Part shown: positions 34,721 through 43,289 of the stretch, piece after piece
How the letters are laid out: every line of letters begins with the position of its first letter
Position numbering within the stretch: the stretch's first letter is position 1
Source: Pseudomonas viridiflava
Lineage (GTDB): Bacteria > Pseudomonadota > Gammaproteobacteria > Pseudomonadales > Pseudomonadaceae
DNA length: 64,000 bases
Assembly: GCF_900591205.1 (NCBI RefSeq)
Contig: NZ_UUPU01000001.1
Coordinates: forward strand, 744,001-808,000
Direction: 5' to 3'
The notes under the pieces: model-generated
What the model saw: only the letters and a program-made list of their open reading frames with translations
Told to the model about the DNA's origin: nothing
The model's database searches: none
Program-made: the position numbers and the translations under genes

Positions 34721-35194
34721 TTACTTGGGCGATTGAAGGGTTTGCTGCAAAACGGTGCTGACGATTTCGCGGATGTCTTGCGGGTCGGCGCCGAGGGTGT
34801 CGCGGGCAGGAAGCTCAATCTGCCAACTGCGCCGTTTGGTGCGGCCGGAAGCGGTCACGGTGGTGGTTAACCCCAACTGATGTTCGCGGGCGATGCGCTC
34901 ATTTCGGCGTTGACGCCAACCCAGGGTGGCGGCGTCTGCTGAAAGTTTGGTCACCTGTAGACGAGTGCTGAGGCGGCGCAGCATCTTGCGTCGGCTCTTG
35001 CGTTTGCGCGGCGCGAAGGGTGAGCCGTCCAGGTTGCGCTGTGCGCCGATCCGTCGCGTGTTGCGAGTGCGTAGGCGCTTGCTGGCGTTGTTCAGCAGCC
35101 GTCGACGTTTCGACGCGGGCAGTGCCAGCAATTGCAGCTGTTGTTCGGCGCCAATCAGCCCTCGAATGTCAAAGCTAAGCGTCGGTGCGGTCAT
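34721..35194 (-). CDS. Tail completion / virion morphogenesis protein gpS
   Basis: 157-residue strongly basic protein of the P2 gpS family (MTAPTLSFDIRGLIGAEQQL..., then RKRKSRRKMLRRLSTRLQV). It overlaps the end of the gpR gene by 20 bases. It is thought to act at the tail terminator or connector. The ATG at 35194 gives the family-typical start. Confidence 0.82.
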   Translation of the reverse strand: MTAPTLSFDIRGLIGAEQQLQLLALPASKRRRLLNNASKRLRTRNTRRIGAQRNLDGSPFAPRKRKSRRKMLRRLSTRLQVTKLSADAATLGWRQRRNERIAREHQLGLTTTVTASGRTKRRSWQIELPARDTLGADPQDIREIVSTVLQQTLQSPK

Positions 35195-35630
35195 GGCTGA
35201 CGGCTCCTTGCTCAGCGATCCACAGGTCATAGGGCACAAATGCCCAGCGCTTGCCGAAGGCTTCTATCTCGCCGGCAGCGGACTCGGCCATGTGCAGCGG
35301 CTCGATAAAGTCCAGTTGCAGCTCGATATCGGCGACATCGGGCGTGAGCTGGTCGATCTCAAACACTGGCGCGGGCAATTGGTCGTCCTCGCGGCCGGGG
35401 TCGTTCACTTCCAGCCAAGCGCCAATCAGCGCCATCAACCGCGCCGCGTTGTCGGCAAACCGTGCGATCACGATCACTGCGCGGTAGCGCATGTCGCCCA
35501 TGTGCAGGCCCTGCTCGGTGGGCTTCCAGTGCAGGGTCAGCGTGACCTGTTCGGCCCAGCTATCGAATTGTTCGGGCGGGACCACGAAGCGTTCCACAAG
35601 GTCGCGGGTCAGGGCGCGCAGTTTGTCCAT
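35175..35630 (-). CDS. Tail completion protein gpR
   Basis: 151-residue P2 gpR-like protein, start MDKLRALTRDLVERFVVPPE. The ATG shares one base with the gpL stop (TGATG). WIAEQGAVSHDRTDA is the C-terminus. It works with gpS in joining the tail to the head. Confidence 0.82.
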   Translation of the reverse strand: MDKLRALTRDLVERFVVPPEQFDSWAEQVTLTLHWKPTEQGLHMGDMRYRAVIVIARFADNAARLMALIGAWLEVNDPGREDDQLPAPVFEIDQLTPDVADIELQLDFIEPLHMAESAAGEIEAFGKRWAFVPYDLWIAEQGAVSHDRTDA

Positions 35631-36091
35631 CAGATCAGCCCCGCTGTGACGCGGCTGCGGCCCTGGATCAAGCGCACGGCCTGTTGGCTGAATGACAAGA
35701 AACGCTCGGCGGTTTCGGGGGCTTCCTTTGCCAGGTTTTCGGCCGACTCGCGGCGGATAAAGGTGGTGAACTGGCTTAACAGATAGGCTTTGGCCCGGCA
35801 GTACACGGCGCGTTTGTAGCTGGCCGCCATGAAGGTGCGCTCCGGCAGAATCATCGGGTCGGCACTGACCACGCGGGTGATACCGACGTTTTGCCACTGC
35901 GCTTTACGCCGTGCCAGGTCGTGGTTCACTTCGCCCATGGCCAGGGCGATGCCGTCCACCAGCAGCTCCACCAGGTACTCGGCCGGTAACCGATAACCTC
36001 GCTGAAACTCGGCCACGTCCAGGTCCGGCCAGAAACCGTCGTTGGCGATCGGCTGGTCGATCAGGCTGGTGGGTCTACCGGAAAAGCTCAT
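35630..36091 (-). CDS. Head completion protein gpL
   Basis: 153-residue P2 gpL family head-completion (connector) protein: start MSFSGRPTSLIDQPIANDGF, then AEFQRGYRLPAEYLVELLVD and RAKAYLLSQFTTFIRRESA. It is coupled to gpR by a 1-base overlap. Confidence 0.88.
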   Translation of the reverse strand: MSFSGRPTSLIDQPIANDGFWPDLDVAEFQRGYRLPAEYLVELLVDGIALAMGEVNHDLARRKAQWQNVGITRVVSADPMILPERTFMAASYKRAVYCRAKAYLLSQFTTFIRRESAENLAKEAPETAERFLSFSQQAVRLIQGRSRVTAGLI

Positions 36092-36202
36092 GGTCGGCGG
36101 CTCGCTAAAATTAAACGCGGGGGTGGCTGCTTGTGGTCATTGGCCCTTCTAATGAGAGAGGGGCATGGCCTCGGCAGGCCCCCGCTGGGGGGGTAAGTCG
36201 GT

Positions 36203-36889
36203 TCAGGCGGCCTGCTGTCGGCGCAGGGCTTTGGTGGCATCTTCATGACGGGTTTTCACGCCGATGCCGGGGTACAACGCGGCGGCACGTTCGAAGTGCG
36301 CGATGGCCGGGGCCCATTGCTTCTGGTCCATGGCCAAGACCCCCAGCAACTTGTGATAGCGCGCAGGGATGCGCTCAAACAGTTGCCATTCACCGTCGAC
36401 CCGGGGCAGTAACTGCGACAAGTAGGGCTCTGGGCTGCGCTTGGCTTCGTGTTCGGCTTCGGCCCAGTCGATCATCGCGTCAGCGACAAAGGTGGGGATG
36501 TCGCGCTTGAAGCGTTCAGGCATGGTCTGCCCCTGGCGCAGGGCGAAGTCGGCCAGCTCAAGCCCCGATTCAAATTGCTCGGTGTCGAACAGCCAGACCA
36601 GCACCTGCATCAGCACCGGGTTGGGGTGATTCAGGCCGGACTCGCGGTAGCGCTGCACATAGTCCAAGTACTTGGGCAGCAACTCTTCGCGCTTGAGGCG
36701 CTGGCGCTCGCCCATGTTGTTGAGGTCAGACAGGCGTGCACAGTCTTCGGCCAGGGCAGTGGTCATCAACGCCAAATGCTTCTGGGCGTTGGCGGGGCCA
36801 GCCAGGGCGGTGGTTGGCGTGTACACCTCGCCCGTCACGGCCGGCCCCTGTTCCAGCACGCGCTGTTTATGTTTGAGGGCCAGGCTCAT
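36203..36889 (-). CDS. Terminase small subunit gpM
   Basis: 228-residue P2 gpM-like terminase endonuclease/small subunit; MSLALKHKQRVLEQ start, NAQKHLALMTTALAEDCARL near 33, and LLPRVDGEWQLFERIPARYHK near 155. It recognises and cuts cos with the large subunit. It overlaps the capsid gene by 4 bases (ATGA). Confidence 0.88.
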   Translation of the reverse strand: MSLALKHKQRVLEQGPAVTGEVYTPTTALAGPANAQKHLALMTTALAEDCARLSDLNNMGERQRLKREELLPKYLDYVQRYRESGLNHPNPVLMQVLVWLFDTEQFESGLELADFALRQGQTMPERFKRDIPTFVADAMIDWAEAEHEAKRSPEPYLSQLLPRVDGEWQLFERIPARYHKLLGVLAMDQKQWAPAIAHFERAAALYPGIGVKTRHEDATKALRRQQAA

Positions 36890-37932
36890 GCGGCGGCCTC
36901 AATTGCGGTATCGGCGATCAACTCGACGTTGCCAGCTTCGATCCCGGCGAACTTGCCCAACTGTTCAACCACGTAGCCTTCGTTGCGGCTGTTGTAGTCC
37001 TCGGCACGGGAACGCTTGGGGTTCTCCAGCATGTAACGGCGCCAAGAGCTGTCTTGAAAGTAGATCGACAGGTTGTCGAACGAGGTCACCACCACGCCCT
37101 TGGCCGGAAAGAACGGGCAGGTGAAGGAGGGCAGGCCGCCGTAGGTGTCGATCACCTGTGCCATCTCCACCTTGGTTTTCTCACTAGGGGTGTGGCCTTG
37201 CTTGGCGTACAGCTTGCCTTTGTCGTGGGCCAGCAGGTCGCGGCCGACGATGGCCACCAGGTCGCCGCCGTCGCGGAATTCCTCGTCGATCATCAGCGAC
37301 ACGTCGTGCACCAGGCTGTCCAGGTTTACGTAGTCGCCGCCGACGCCCAGGCGGATTTTGCCCTTGGTCGCGCCTTCCACCAGGATCTGCTGAGGGGCCT
37401 GTTCGCGCACGATCTGCAGCCAGCCCTTATTCACGTCTTGCAGGAGTGGGAAGGCTGCGCGGTCGGTGTCGGGCGCCACCTTGATGCCGTGCCAGCCGAC
37501 CATGATGCGGTCGAGGGCGATCTGGCGGCGCACCGCGGCGGTGTAGCGTTGGGCAAAGTCTTTGAACTTGGCCCAGGCGTCGATGGTGGAGAATTTAAGG
37601 GTGACGTCGCTGTGGGTGTCGTGCAGCTCGTAGCCCTTGGCATCGAGGCTCAGCACGTTGCGTGGCTCGCGGTCTTTCTTGTCGGTGTCGGTGCGCCCGG
37701 TCACGGTGCCGTTCACGCCGATCATGACTTTCTCACCCTTGATCTCGTTGACGCCGATCACGTTGATGAGTTGCAAAAACGCCGAGCTGAGGGTGATCTG
37801 GTCGTTGAGAGTCTGCGCCAGCGTGGGCTCGACGTTAAACTCTTCGCGGGCCGATGCCACACCGTAGCTTTGCGCGATGCGGGCCTGCAGCGCGTGGTAG
37901 CGCTGGCGGGCGGCGGGGCTGAGCTGGCTCAT
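36886..37932 (-). CDS. Major capsid protein gpN
   Basis: 348-residue P2 gpN-type HK97-fold capsid protein: start MSQLSPAARQRYHALQARIA, then LSSAFLQLINVIGVNEIKGE (near 50), WHGIKVAPDTDRAAFPLLQDVNKGW (near 155, in part) and the C-terminal NPKRSRAEDYNSRNEGYVVE. Length is close to P2 gpN (357). It overlaps the scaffold gene by 1 base and gpM by 4. Confidence 0.93.
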   Translation of the reverse strand: MSQLSPAARQRYHALQARIAQSYGVASAREEFNVEPTLAQTLNDQITLSSAFLQLINVIGVNEIKGEKVMIGVNGTVTGRTDTDKKDREPRNVLSLDAKGYELHDTHSDVTLKFSTIDAWAKFKDFAQRYTAAVRRQIALDRIMVGWHGIKVAPDTDRAAFPLLQDVNKGWLQIVREQAPQQILVEGATKGKIRLGVGGDYVNLDSLVHDVSLMIDEEFRDGGDLVAIVGRDLLAHDKGKLYAKQGHTPSEKTKVEMAQVIDTYGGLPSFTCPFFPAKGVVVTSFDNLSIYFQDSSWRRYMLENPKRSRAEDYNSRNEGYVVEQLGKFAGIEAGNVELIADTAIEAAA

Positions 37933-38744
37933 CAGTAAATGGGCTCCAGTTCTTCGGTCACGGGGCCGGTGGTGCTGGGGATAACGTGGCCGGTGCCTTG
38001 GTTGAGTGCGGTGTTGAAGGTGTCGTGGAGCTTTTCCAACGAGGCTTTCAGGCTGTTGAATTGCTCGGCGGTGACACTGGCAGGCTCGACGATTGGTGGC
38101 TCAGGCGGGGGCGGTGCGAGCTGTTCCAGGCGTGTGGCCACGTTGTCGAGTTTGTCCACGGCGGCGGCGAAGGCTTCGGCGGTTTTTGGGTCCATGGGGG
38201 GCGTCTCGGGCTTGGGGGTGTGTTTGCCGCTCAACTGGTTGAATAAGCGGGTGACAAAGTTGAGGGCTGATTCATCGCCCAGGTCTGGCGGGAGCAGGTC
38301 GCCCAGGGGTTCCAAGGAGGCGAAGTAGTTGCCGGTGTCGGCACGCCGGGAAAAATGCAGCGGTTCGGTGCCCAGGCTGGCGGGGTCGTCTGTCACGGCC
38401 AGGCCGCGCAGGTAGGGCTTGCCGGTGTCGGCGAACTGCGGCTGAATCTCGATGCTGCCGAACAGCTTCTGCGCTTCTTTGTTGAGCTGCAGCAGCCGGT
38501 CGTTCGGAGCCAACTTTGCGAACAGCGCGACTTTGCCGCCGTCAACGTCTTCGGCTTTTACCTCGACCACGCTGCCGAAATTGCCCATGTAGCGGATGTG
38601 TTCGAACCAGATAACGGCGGTGTAGATCGCCGGGTCGTAGGCGCTGGCCATGTCGCGCAGGTCCTGCGGATCGATCGTGCGGCCGTCGGCGGTTTTGCCG
38701 CTGGTGGCGACACGTTTCCAATCAGAAACAAGGGTGCGGGGCAT
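37932..38744 (-). CDS. Capsid scaffold/protease gpO
   Basis: 270-residue P2 gpO-like scaffold with an N-terminal serine-protease region (WKRVATSGKTADGRTIDPQD...IWFEHIRYMGNFGSV with the His near residue 50, and LFGSIEIQPQF with the Ser near 100) and a C-terminal helical, Pro-rich scaffold region (from about 175). I chose ATG 38744 (MPRTLVSDWKR) by family. Transcription is leftward, divergent from terminase. Confidence 0.9.
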   Translation of the reverse strand: MPRTLVSDWKRVATSGKTADGRTIDPQDLRDMASAYDPAIYTAVIWFEHIRYMGNFGSVVEVKAEDVDGGKVALFAKLAPNDRLLQLNKEAQKLFGSIEIQPQFADTGKPYLRGLAVTDDPASLGTEPLHFSRRADTGNYFASLEPLGDLLPPDLGDESALNFVTRLFNQLSGKHTPKPETPPMDPKTAEAFAAAVDKLDNVATRLEQLAPPPPEPPIVEPASVTAEQFNSLKASLEKLHDTFNTALNQGTGHVIPSTTGPVTEELEPIY

Positions 38745-38823
38745 GGAGTTGTTCGCTCGGGCTGGGTTGCAATGGCGGTCACGATAGGCAGCCGAAGTCG
38801 CCCAAACAAACGGTTCGGCTGCG

Positions 38824-38856
38824 CGCAATTCCTATATTGATCGGTTAGGAATGCGC
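38824..38856. promoter_or_regulatory. Inverted repeat between divergent late operons (candidate Ogr site)
   Basis: GCGCAATTCCTA and TAGGAATGCGC flank an 11-base centre. It lies between the scaffold start (38744) and the terminase start (38907), where late activator binding is expected. Confidence 0.6.
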
Positions 38857-38906
38857 AGGATTTTGAGAGCGGGTTTGTAGGGTTTCGGCTGCATAGACTG
38901 CGGCTC

Positions 38907-40895
38907 ATGCCCTACTCGATTGAAATTAAAGACACGGCCAAACGCCTCTATTTGCGCCGCTGCAAACCGCGTGAAATACAGGCCGAACTCAAGCTGGCCA
39001 ACGTGCGAATCGTTTACTACTGGATCGCCAAGGGCGGCTGGGACGAGTTGCTGACGGATGAAGAACCGCTGATGGCGGTGAGTCGGCGCATCACGTTGAT
39101 CCTAGAACGGCCGGGCATGCTGAGTAAGGCGGATCTGGATGAGCTGGACCGCCTGACCACGCTTCGCGAACGGCTACTGAAACAGTGCGGTAAAGCCGCT
39201 GCGCCAGCGGAGCCGAACCGGGACAAGAGCGATAAGCCCAAGCGCAAACCCAAGGCGCCGAAAAACGATATTTCTGCGCTGACTGAAGTGGACTTCCTGG
39301 AGAAATTCACCAGCAAGTTGTTCGGCTATCAGAAAGAATTGTTCGCGGCCAAGCAGAACCCGCTGACGCGCCGAATTCGTAACATCCTCAAGTGCCGTCA
39401 GTCCGGCCTGACCTACTACTTTGCCGGCGAAGCGTTTATGGACGCGGTGCTGACCGGCGACAACCAGATGTTCCTGTCGGCCAGCCGGGCGCAGTCGGAG
39501 ATATTCCGTAACTACATCATCGGTTTTGCTCGGGAGTGGTTCGGCCTGGAGCTGACCGGTAACCCGATCATCCTAAGCAACGGTGCCGAGCTGCGCTTTT
39601 TGAGTACCAACAGCAGCACCGCCCAGGGCTACCACGGGCACGTGTACGTGGATGAGTATTTCTGGATTCGCGACTTCACCAAGCTCAACACCCTGGCCGG
39701 GGCGATGGCCACCCACAAAAAGTGGCGTAAGACTTACTTCTCCACGCCCAGCGCGACCAGTCACCAGGCTTACCCGTTCTGGACTGGCGACGACTTTCGC
39801 CGCGGCAAACACAAGCATGCGAACAAGCCGTTCCCCGTCGAAGCCGAGTTACGCCGGGGCGCGCTGTGCCCGGACGGCCAGTGGCGCAAGATCATCAACA
39901 TTCACGACGCCATTGCTGGCGGCTGTGACCTGTTCGACCTTGAGCAGTTGCGCCTGGAAAACTCCAACGAGGTGTTCGAGCAGATCTACCTGTGCCAATT
40001 CATCGACAGCACCCAGAGCGCATTCAACCTGGCGGACCTGGAGCGCTGCTATTCCGACCAGTCGCTGTGGACCGACTACAACCCCGACCCGAAAGCCGAG
40101 CGCCCGTTTGGCAACGCCCCGGTGTGGATCGGCTACGACCCCAGCCGCACCCGCGATGATGCGACCTGCGTGGTGGTGGCGCCGCCGCTGGAGCCGGGCG
40201 GTAAGTTTCGTATCCTGGAGAAGCACTCCTGGCGGGGCCACTCGTTCACCTACCAGGCCAGCCAGGTCAAAAAGCTCTGCGAGCGCTTCAACGTGCAGTA
40301 CATCGGGATCGACATCACCGGCGTCGGTTACGGCGTGTTCGACTTGGTGCGCGACTTTTTCCCGCGTGCCACGCCGATCCACTACAGCCTGGAAACCAAA
40401 AACACGCTGGTACTCAAGGCCCAGGACACGATCCAGGGCCGGCGTATCGAATGGGACGCCGGTTGGAATGACATCGCCGCCGCCTTCCTGACCATCAAAC
40501 GTGGCGCGACCACCAGCGGCCAGATCACTTACAGCGCGTCCCGTACCGATGCCACCGGCCACGCCGACATCGCTTGGGCGGTGATGCACGCGCTGGCCCA
40601 CGAACCCCTGAACGTCAACAAGAAGCGGCGCAGCCGCTGGTCAACCCTCGAAGGCAGCCATGAACGATCCCAAGCCACCGGCCACCCCCACGCAACGCCA
40701 GGTAAAGGCGTACAGCTTCGGCGCCCCCGAGTCGGTACTGACCGGCAGCCTGGGCGAATACATGGGCGTGTTTGCCAGCGACGACGGCCAGATTTACACC
40801 CCGCCCGTGTCCCGCACCGGCCTGGCAAAACTGCTGCGCGCCAATGCCCACCACGGCACCATCCCGCGCTTCAAACGCAACCTGCTGCTGCGTGA
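38907..40895 (+). CDS. Terminase large subunit (P2 gpP-like), extended C-terminus
   Basis: 662-residue open frame. The N-terminus (MPYSIEIKDTAKRLYLRRCK) has an HTH-like region; the ATPase part shows KCRQSGLTYYFAGEA (Walker A-like, near 162) and HVYVDEYFW (Walker B, near 246); the nuclease part shows VWIGYDPSRTRDDATC (near 410), IGIDITGVGYG and GHADIAWAVMHAL (near 552). The family's usual length is ~590 residues, ending near KKRRSRWSTLEGS. The last ~77 residues overlap the portal gene in another frame and are Arg/Pro/His-rich out-of-frame text. Confidence 0.92.
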   Translation: MPYSIEIKDTAKRLYLRRCKPREIQAELKLANVRIVYYWIAKGGWDELLTDEEPLMAVSRRITLILERPGMLSKADLDELDRLTTLRERLLKQCGKAAAPAEPNRDKSDKPKRKPKAPKNDISALTEVDFLEKFTSKLFGYQKELFAAKQNPLTRRIRNILKCRQSGLTYYFAGEAFMDAVLTGDNQMFLSASRAQSEIFRNYIIGFAREWFGLELTGNPIILSNGAELRFLSTNSSTAQGYHGHVYVDEYFWIRDFTKLNTLAGAMATHKKWRKTYFSTPSATSHQAYPFWTGDDFRRGKHKHANKPFPVEAELRRGALCPDGQWRKIINIHDAIAGGCDLFDLEQLRLENSNEVFEQIYLCQFIDSTQSAFNLADLERCYSDQSLWTDYNPDPKAERPFGNAPVWIGYDPSRTRDDATCVVVAPPLEPGGKFRILEKHSWRGHSFTYQASQVKKLCERFNVQYIGIDITGVGYGVFDLVRDFFPRATPIHYSLETKNTLVLKAQDTIQGRRIEWDAGWNDIAAAFLTIKRGATTSGQITYSASRTDATGHADIAWAVMHALAHEPLNVNKKRRSRWSTLEGSHERSQATGHPHATPGKGVQLRRPRVGTDRQPGRIHGRVCQRRRPDLHPARVPHRPGKTAARQCPPRHHPALQTQPAAA

Positions 40896-41649
40896 CTTCA
40901 CGCCCTCGGCCGGGTGCAGCACCCAAACCATGGGCCGCGCAGCGCTGGACTTTATGGTGTTTGGTGAGGGCTACTTTCAACGCAAAACCAACAGGCTGGG
41001 CCAGGTGTTGGAGTTGGAACACCTACCGGCGTTGAACATGCGCAGGAAGGTCGGCGGCGGGTTCGTGTTGCTGTTACCCGGTGGCAAGCAACTGCACTTC
41101 GCAGAGGACCAGGTGGAACATGTGATGGATTACGACGTTGAGCAGAACATCTACGGCGTACCCGACTACCTGGGCGGCATGCACGCGCTGCTGCTAAACG
41201 AGTCCGCCACGCTGTTTCGGCGCCGGTATTACAACAACGGAGCGCATGCCGGCTTCATCTTCTACACCAATGACCCGAACCTATCGGAGGCCGATGAAGA
41301 ACGGATGCAAGCGCAGATCGGCGCGAGCAAGGGCGTGGGTAATTTTCGGTCACTGTTTGTGAATATTCCGGGGGGAGGGGATAAGGCGATTCAAATCATC
41401 CCCGTGGGGGATATCGCGACCAAGGATGAGTTTGAGCGGATTAAGAACATCACCCGTAACGACGTGATAGCGGCTTGGAGGATGAACCCGGCGCTGGCGG
41501 GGTGCATGCCGGAGAATGCGGCGGGGTTTGGGGATGTGGAGAAGATTGATCGGGTGTACATGAATAACGAGATACGGCCGATCAGGCAGCTGTTTATGCA
41601 GGTGAACGATTCGTTACGTATGGACCGCAGGGTGGGTTGGGCACAATAA
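40660..41649 (+). CDS. Portal protein (P2 gpQ-like), short C-terminus
   Basis: 329-residue P2 gpQ-type portal: FGAPESVLTGSLGEYMGVFA near residue 20, HHGTIPRFKRNLLLRDFTPS near 65, LLNESATLFRRRYYNNGAHA near 175, and RNDVIAAWRMNPALAG near 267. Its start lies inside the terminase open frame. The end (QLFMQVNDSLRMDRRVGWAQ) lacks the usual ...NEWLG..VVRF.PY end, and a terminator follows at 41691. Confidence 0.9.
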   Translation: MNDPKPPATPTQRQVKAYSFGAPESVLTGSLGEYMGVFASDDGQIYTPPVSRTGLAKLLRANAHHGTIPRFKRNLLLRDFTPSAGCSTQTMGRAALDFMVFGEGYFQRKTNRLGQVLELEHLPALNMRRKVGGGFVLLLPGGKQLHFAEDQVEHVMDYDVEQNIYGVPDYLGGMHALLLNESATLFRRRYYNNGAHAGFIFYTNDPNLSEADEERMQAQIGASKGVGNFRSLFVNIPGGGDKAIQIIPVGDIATKDEFERIKNITRNDVIAAWRMNPALAGCMPENAAGFGDVEKIDRVYMNNEIRPIRQLFMQVNDSLRMDRRVGWAQ

Positions 41650-41690
41650 ACGATCCTGTGACAAGTGTGAGGAATTAAATGTGTTGATTT

Positions 41691-41717
41691 AAATAGGGCG
41701 ATATTGTCGCCCTATTT
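41691..41717. terminator. Terminator between portal and 122-aa gene
   Basis: AAATAGGGCGA-TATTG-TCGCCCTATTT, an 11-base perfect stem with a 5-base loop. It lies between converging genes and can serve both. Confidence 0.9.
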
Positions 41718-41726
41718 AGTTGCTCT

Positions 41727-42095
41727 TCAGTAATGCGGTGCATCGGGACCTAGTTGTTTTTTATACCAATTTCCTTGGCCGTCCTGGACCCAGTCGCCCT
41801 CCTGAACAGGGCCTAGCGCGCCCGAGCCTGTCCGGGAGGCGTCTACCTTATCAACGTCAGACAATGCAATTACGTTAGCCGTATCTGGATAGTTGTCGCT
41901 TTGGAGTACAACGACACCTAGGTTGCGATCTCTAGCAACCATTCGACCTTGCGTAATTTCTGTTGGTCTAGATCTCTTTACAATCATCAAATACTGACCG
42001 ATAGGGAGGCGGCCAATGATGTTCCACGCATCATCCGCTGTCTGTATTACACCAGGATCTCCCTGTCGCCAGTAAGGGTTAAAGTTTCCGCCCAT
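41727..42095 (-). CDS. Prophage hypothetical protein (122 aa)
   Basis: 122 residues from MGGNFNPYWRQGDPGVIQTA (GAGGGA 6 bases upstream); the frame continues further up but without a better start. Beta-rich in look (YLMIVKRSRP, NLGVVVLQSDNYPD, EGDWVQDGQGNWYKKQLG). The C-terminal W-V-Q-D-G-Q-G-N-W part resembles a carbohydrate- or SH3-like end. No family recognised. It is opposite to the portal and next to AT-richer DNA, so it is probably a cargo gene. Confidence 0.55.
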   Translation of the reverse strand: MGGNFNPYWRQGDPGVIQTADDAWNIIGRLPIGQYLMIVKRSRPTEITQGRMVARDRNLGVVVLQSDNYPDTANVIALSDVDKVDASRTGSGALGPVQEGDWVQDGQGNWYKKQLGPDAPHY

Positions 42096-42563
42096 TTTAA
42101 AGTCCCTCTTCGATGCGATTAGTGGTGGAAGATATAGTTTTAGCCACAACGAAAGTGCTGGGTACTGGTATATTTCACAGTTTTTTATAGTTTGTTCTTC
42201 TTGGGTTAATAGCAAAGATGCAGGTATATGAGCCGGGGGCACGGGAAAATTGAGTGTCGGTGGGGAACTAGCGTGTCAATTTGGCTTGTATCTACAATGA
42301 GCTTCGGCGTATTACGCAGCATTTTCGTTATGCCGGGCCTGATAGCTCAATGGCCTGAGCACGATAGAAACTGTTGAGCATTAGTGATACTCATCCGCTA
42401 CGGGTCAGGTTCGTCAGGCTATGACCCCCATGAGGTACAGCCATAAATATCTGCTTGATATAGAAAAAATTAATGCAGAGTTTTTGCGAGAGGGTGCAGC
42501 GTAAGGCAGGGATTGGACTTCAGGCAGCGCCCATAGGTCGTATCGGGCGCTGCTAACGCTTAG
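42096..42563. other. Non-coding region between cargo genes (expected cos neighbourhood)
   Basis: No convincing gene. In P2-type phages the packaging site cos lies upstream of the portal gene's far end, i.e. between early genes and the portal, so it may be here or at 42932-43283. A tRNA-like D-arm and T-loop-like text at 42333-42440 does not fold into a credible tRNA. A 24-codon frame at 42430-42504 lacks a ribosome-binding site. Confidence 0.4.
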
Positions 42564-42854
42564 TTACTGAGGGACCCCATCGCCCGACGGAACAGAAAAA
42601 AGCAGGTCATCAATGATGGCTTTGCCCATTTCACCCAGGTAGTGCGAGGCGAACGCGAACCTCTCCGCCCTGGGGTCCATAGCGGCCTCAAGCGAGAGCA
42701 TTTTTGCGTAGTAGAGGACGTGCGATGCGTGTTCAAGGGCTTCCCGGATGGGGACCCCTGCGTTGACGCGGAAAAGCATCAGATCACTTTTGTTCTCTCC
42801 GCAATCTGCGAAGGTCACGGCGCCGATGGTTTCTGGCGAGGGAGGGTTGCTCAT
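42564..42854 (-). CDS. DUF3077-like small Pseudomonas protein
   Basis: 96-residue protein, start MSNPPSPETIGAVTFADCGE, core LMLFRVNAGVPIREALEHAS and AFASHYLGEMGKAIIDDLLF. This pattern is like a family of small helical Pseudomonas proteins (DUF3077 by memory), often near phage and plasmid genes. The ATG overlaps the stop of the upstream 26-codon frame (ATGA), suggesting coupled translation. Confidence 0.65.
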   Translation of the reverse strand: MSNPPSPETIGAVTFADCGENKSDLMLFRVNAGVPIREALEHASHVLYYAKMLSLEAAMDPRAERFAFASHYLGEMGKAIIDDLLFSVPSGDGVPQ

Positions 42855-42931
42855 TGCCGACCTCCAGATTTTAGAGGTTGGCAAGCGTTGCCCGGGACTG
42901 GGGTAGTTTTTACGGGTATTTCGTACGGCAT
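42851..42931 (-). CDS. 26-aa leader peptide coupled to the DUF3077-like gene
   Basis: Begins MPYEIPVKTTPVPGNACQPL, 26 residues. GAAGGAG stands 6 bases before the ATG, the best such site in this region, and the stop overlaps the next start by 4 bases. It could be a real micro-protein or a device for translating the downstream gene. Confidence 0.5.
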   Translation of the reverse strand: MPYEIPVKTTPVPGNACQPLKSGGRQ

Positions 42932-43289
42932 AGCTAACTCCTTCTGCTTAACAAAAAGAGCTGCCCCAAGCGTTTCCAGGCGAAAGGTGGCAGCTGTACG
43001 CGGGCTGGAAACCGAGGCAAAAGGAACCCGGCAGACCCGAAGGTCTCCCACGCACAGCCGCCAAAAAGCACAAACAACAGACGAAAAAAAAGCGCCTGCT
43101 GATTGTTTGACGACGCTGTAGCGTCCTTAAGCATCGGGTTTCCAGGCCCGGTCGCTGGTGAGCAGCGACTGCGAGAGGTTAACGCGATGGGCTATGTGCC
43201 GCAACTCATGAAAGAGGTAGGATCCTTCTGATTAGAGTGATTGCAAAATCGTATACCTTTGCCAATCTGCACGAAAACAAGGAATGTTC
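42932..43289. other. Non-coding control region upstream of the GIY-YIG gene
   Basis: About 350 bases without a supported gene. It lies between diverging genes and should hold their promoters. A short palindrome GACGCTGTAGCGTC occurs at 43110-43123. Confidence 0.45.

Noticed and set aside
42333..42440. tRNA-like text (TAGCTCAATGGCCTGAGC and GGTTCG)
   Set aside because: D-arm and T-loop words are present but no acceptor or anticodon stem pairs; not a credible tRNA.
42430..42504. 24-codon plus-strand frame MRYSHKYLLD...
   Set aside because: No ribosome-binding site and no conservation evidence; not annotated.
42835..42850. GGCGAGGGAGGGTTGC, slightly like the P2 cos end GGCGAGGCGGGG
   Set aside because: Only the first seven bases agree well and it lies within a coding gene; the likeness is too weak to call cos.
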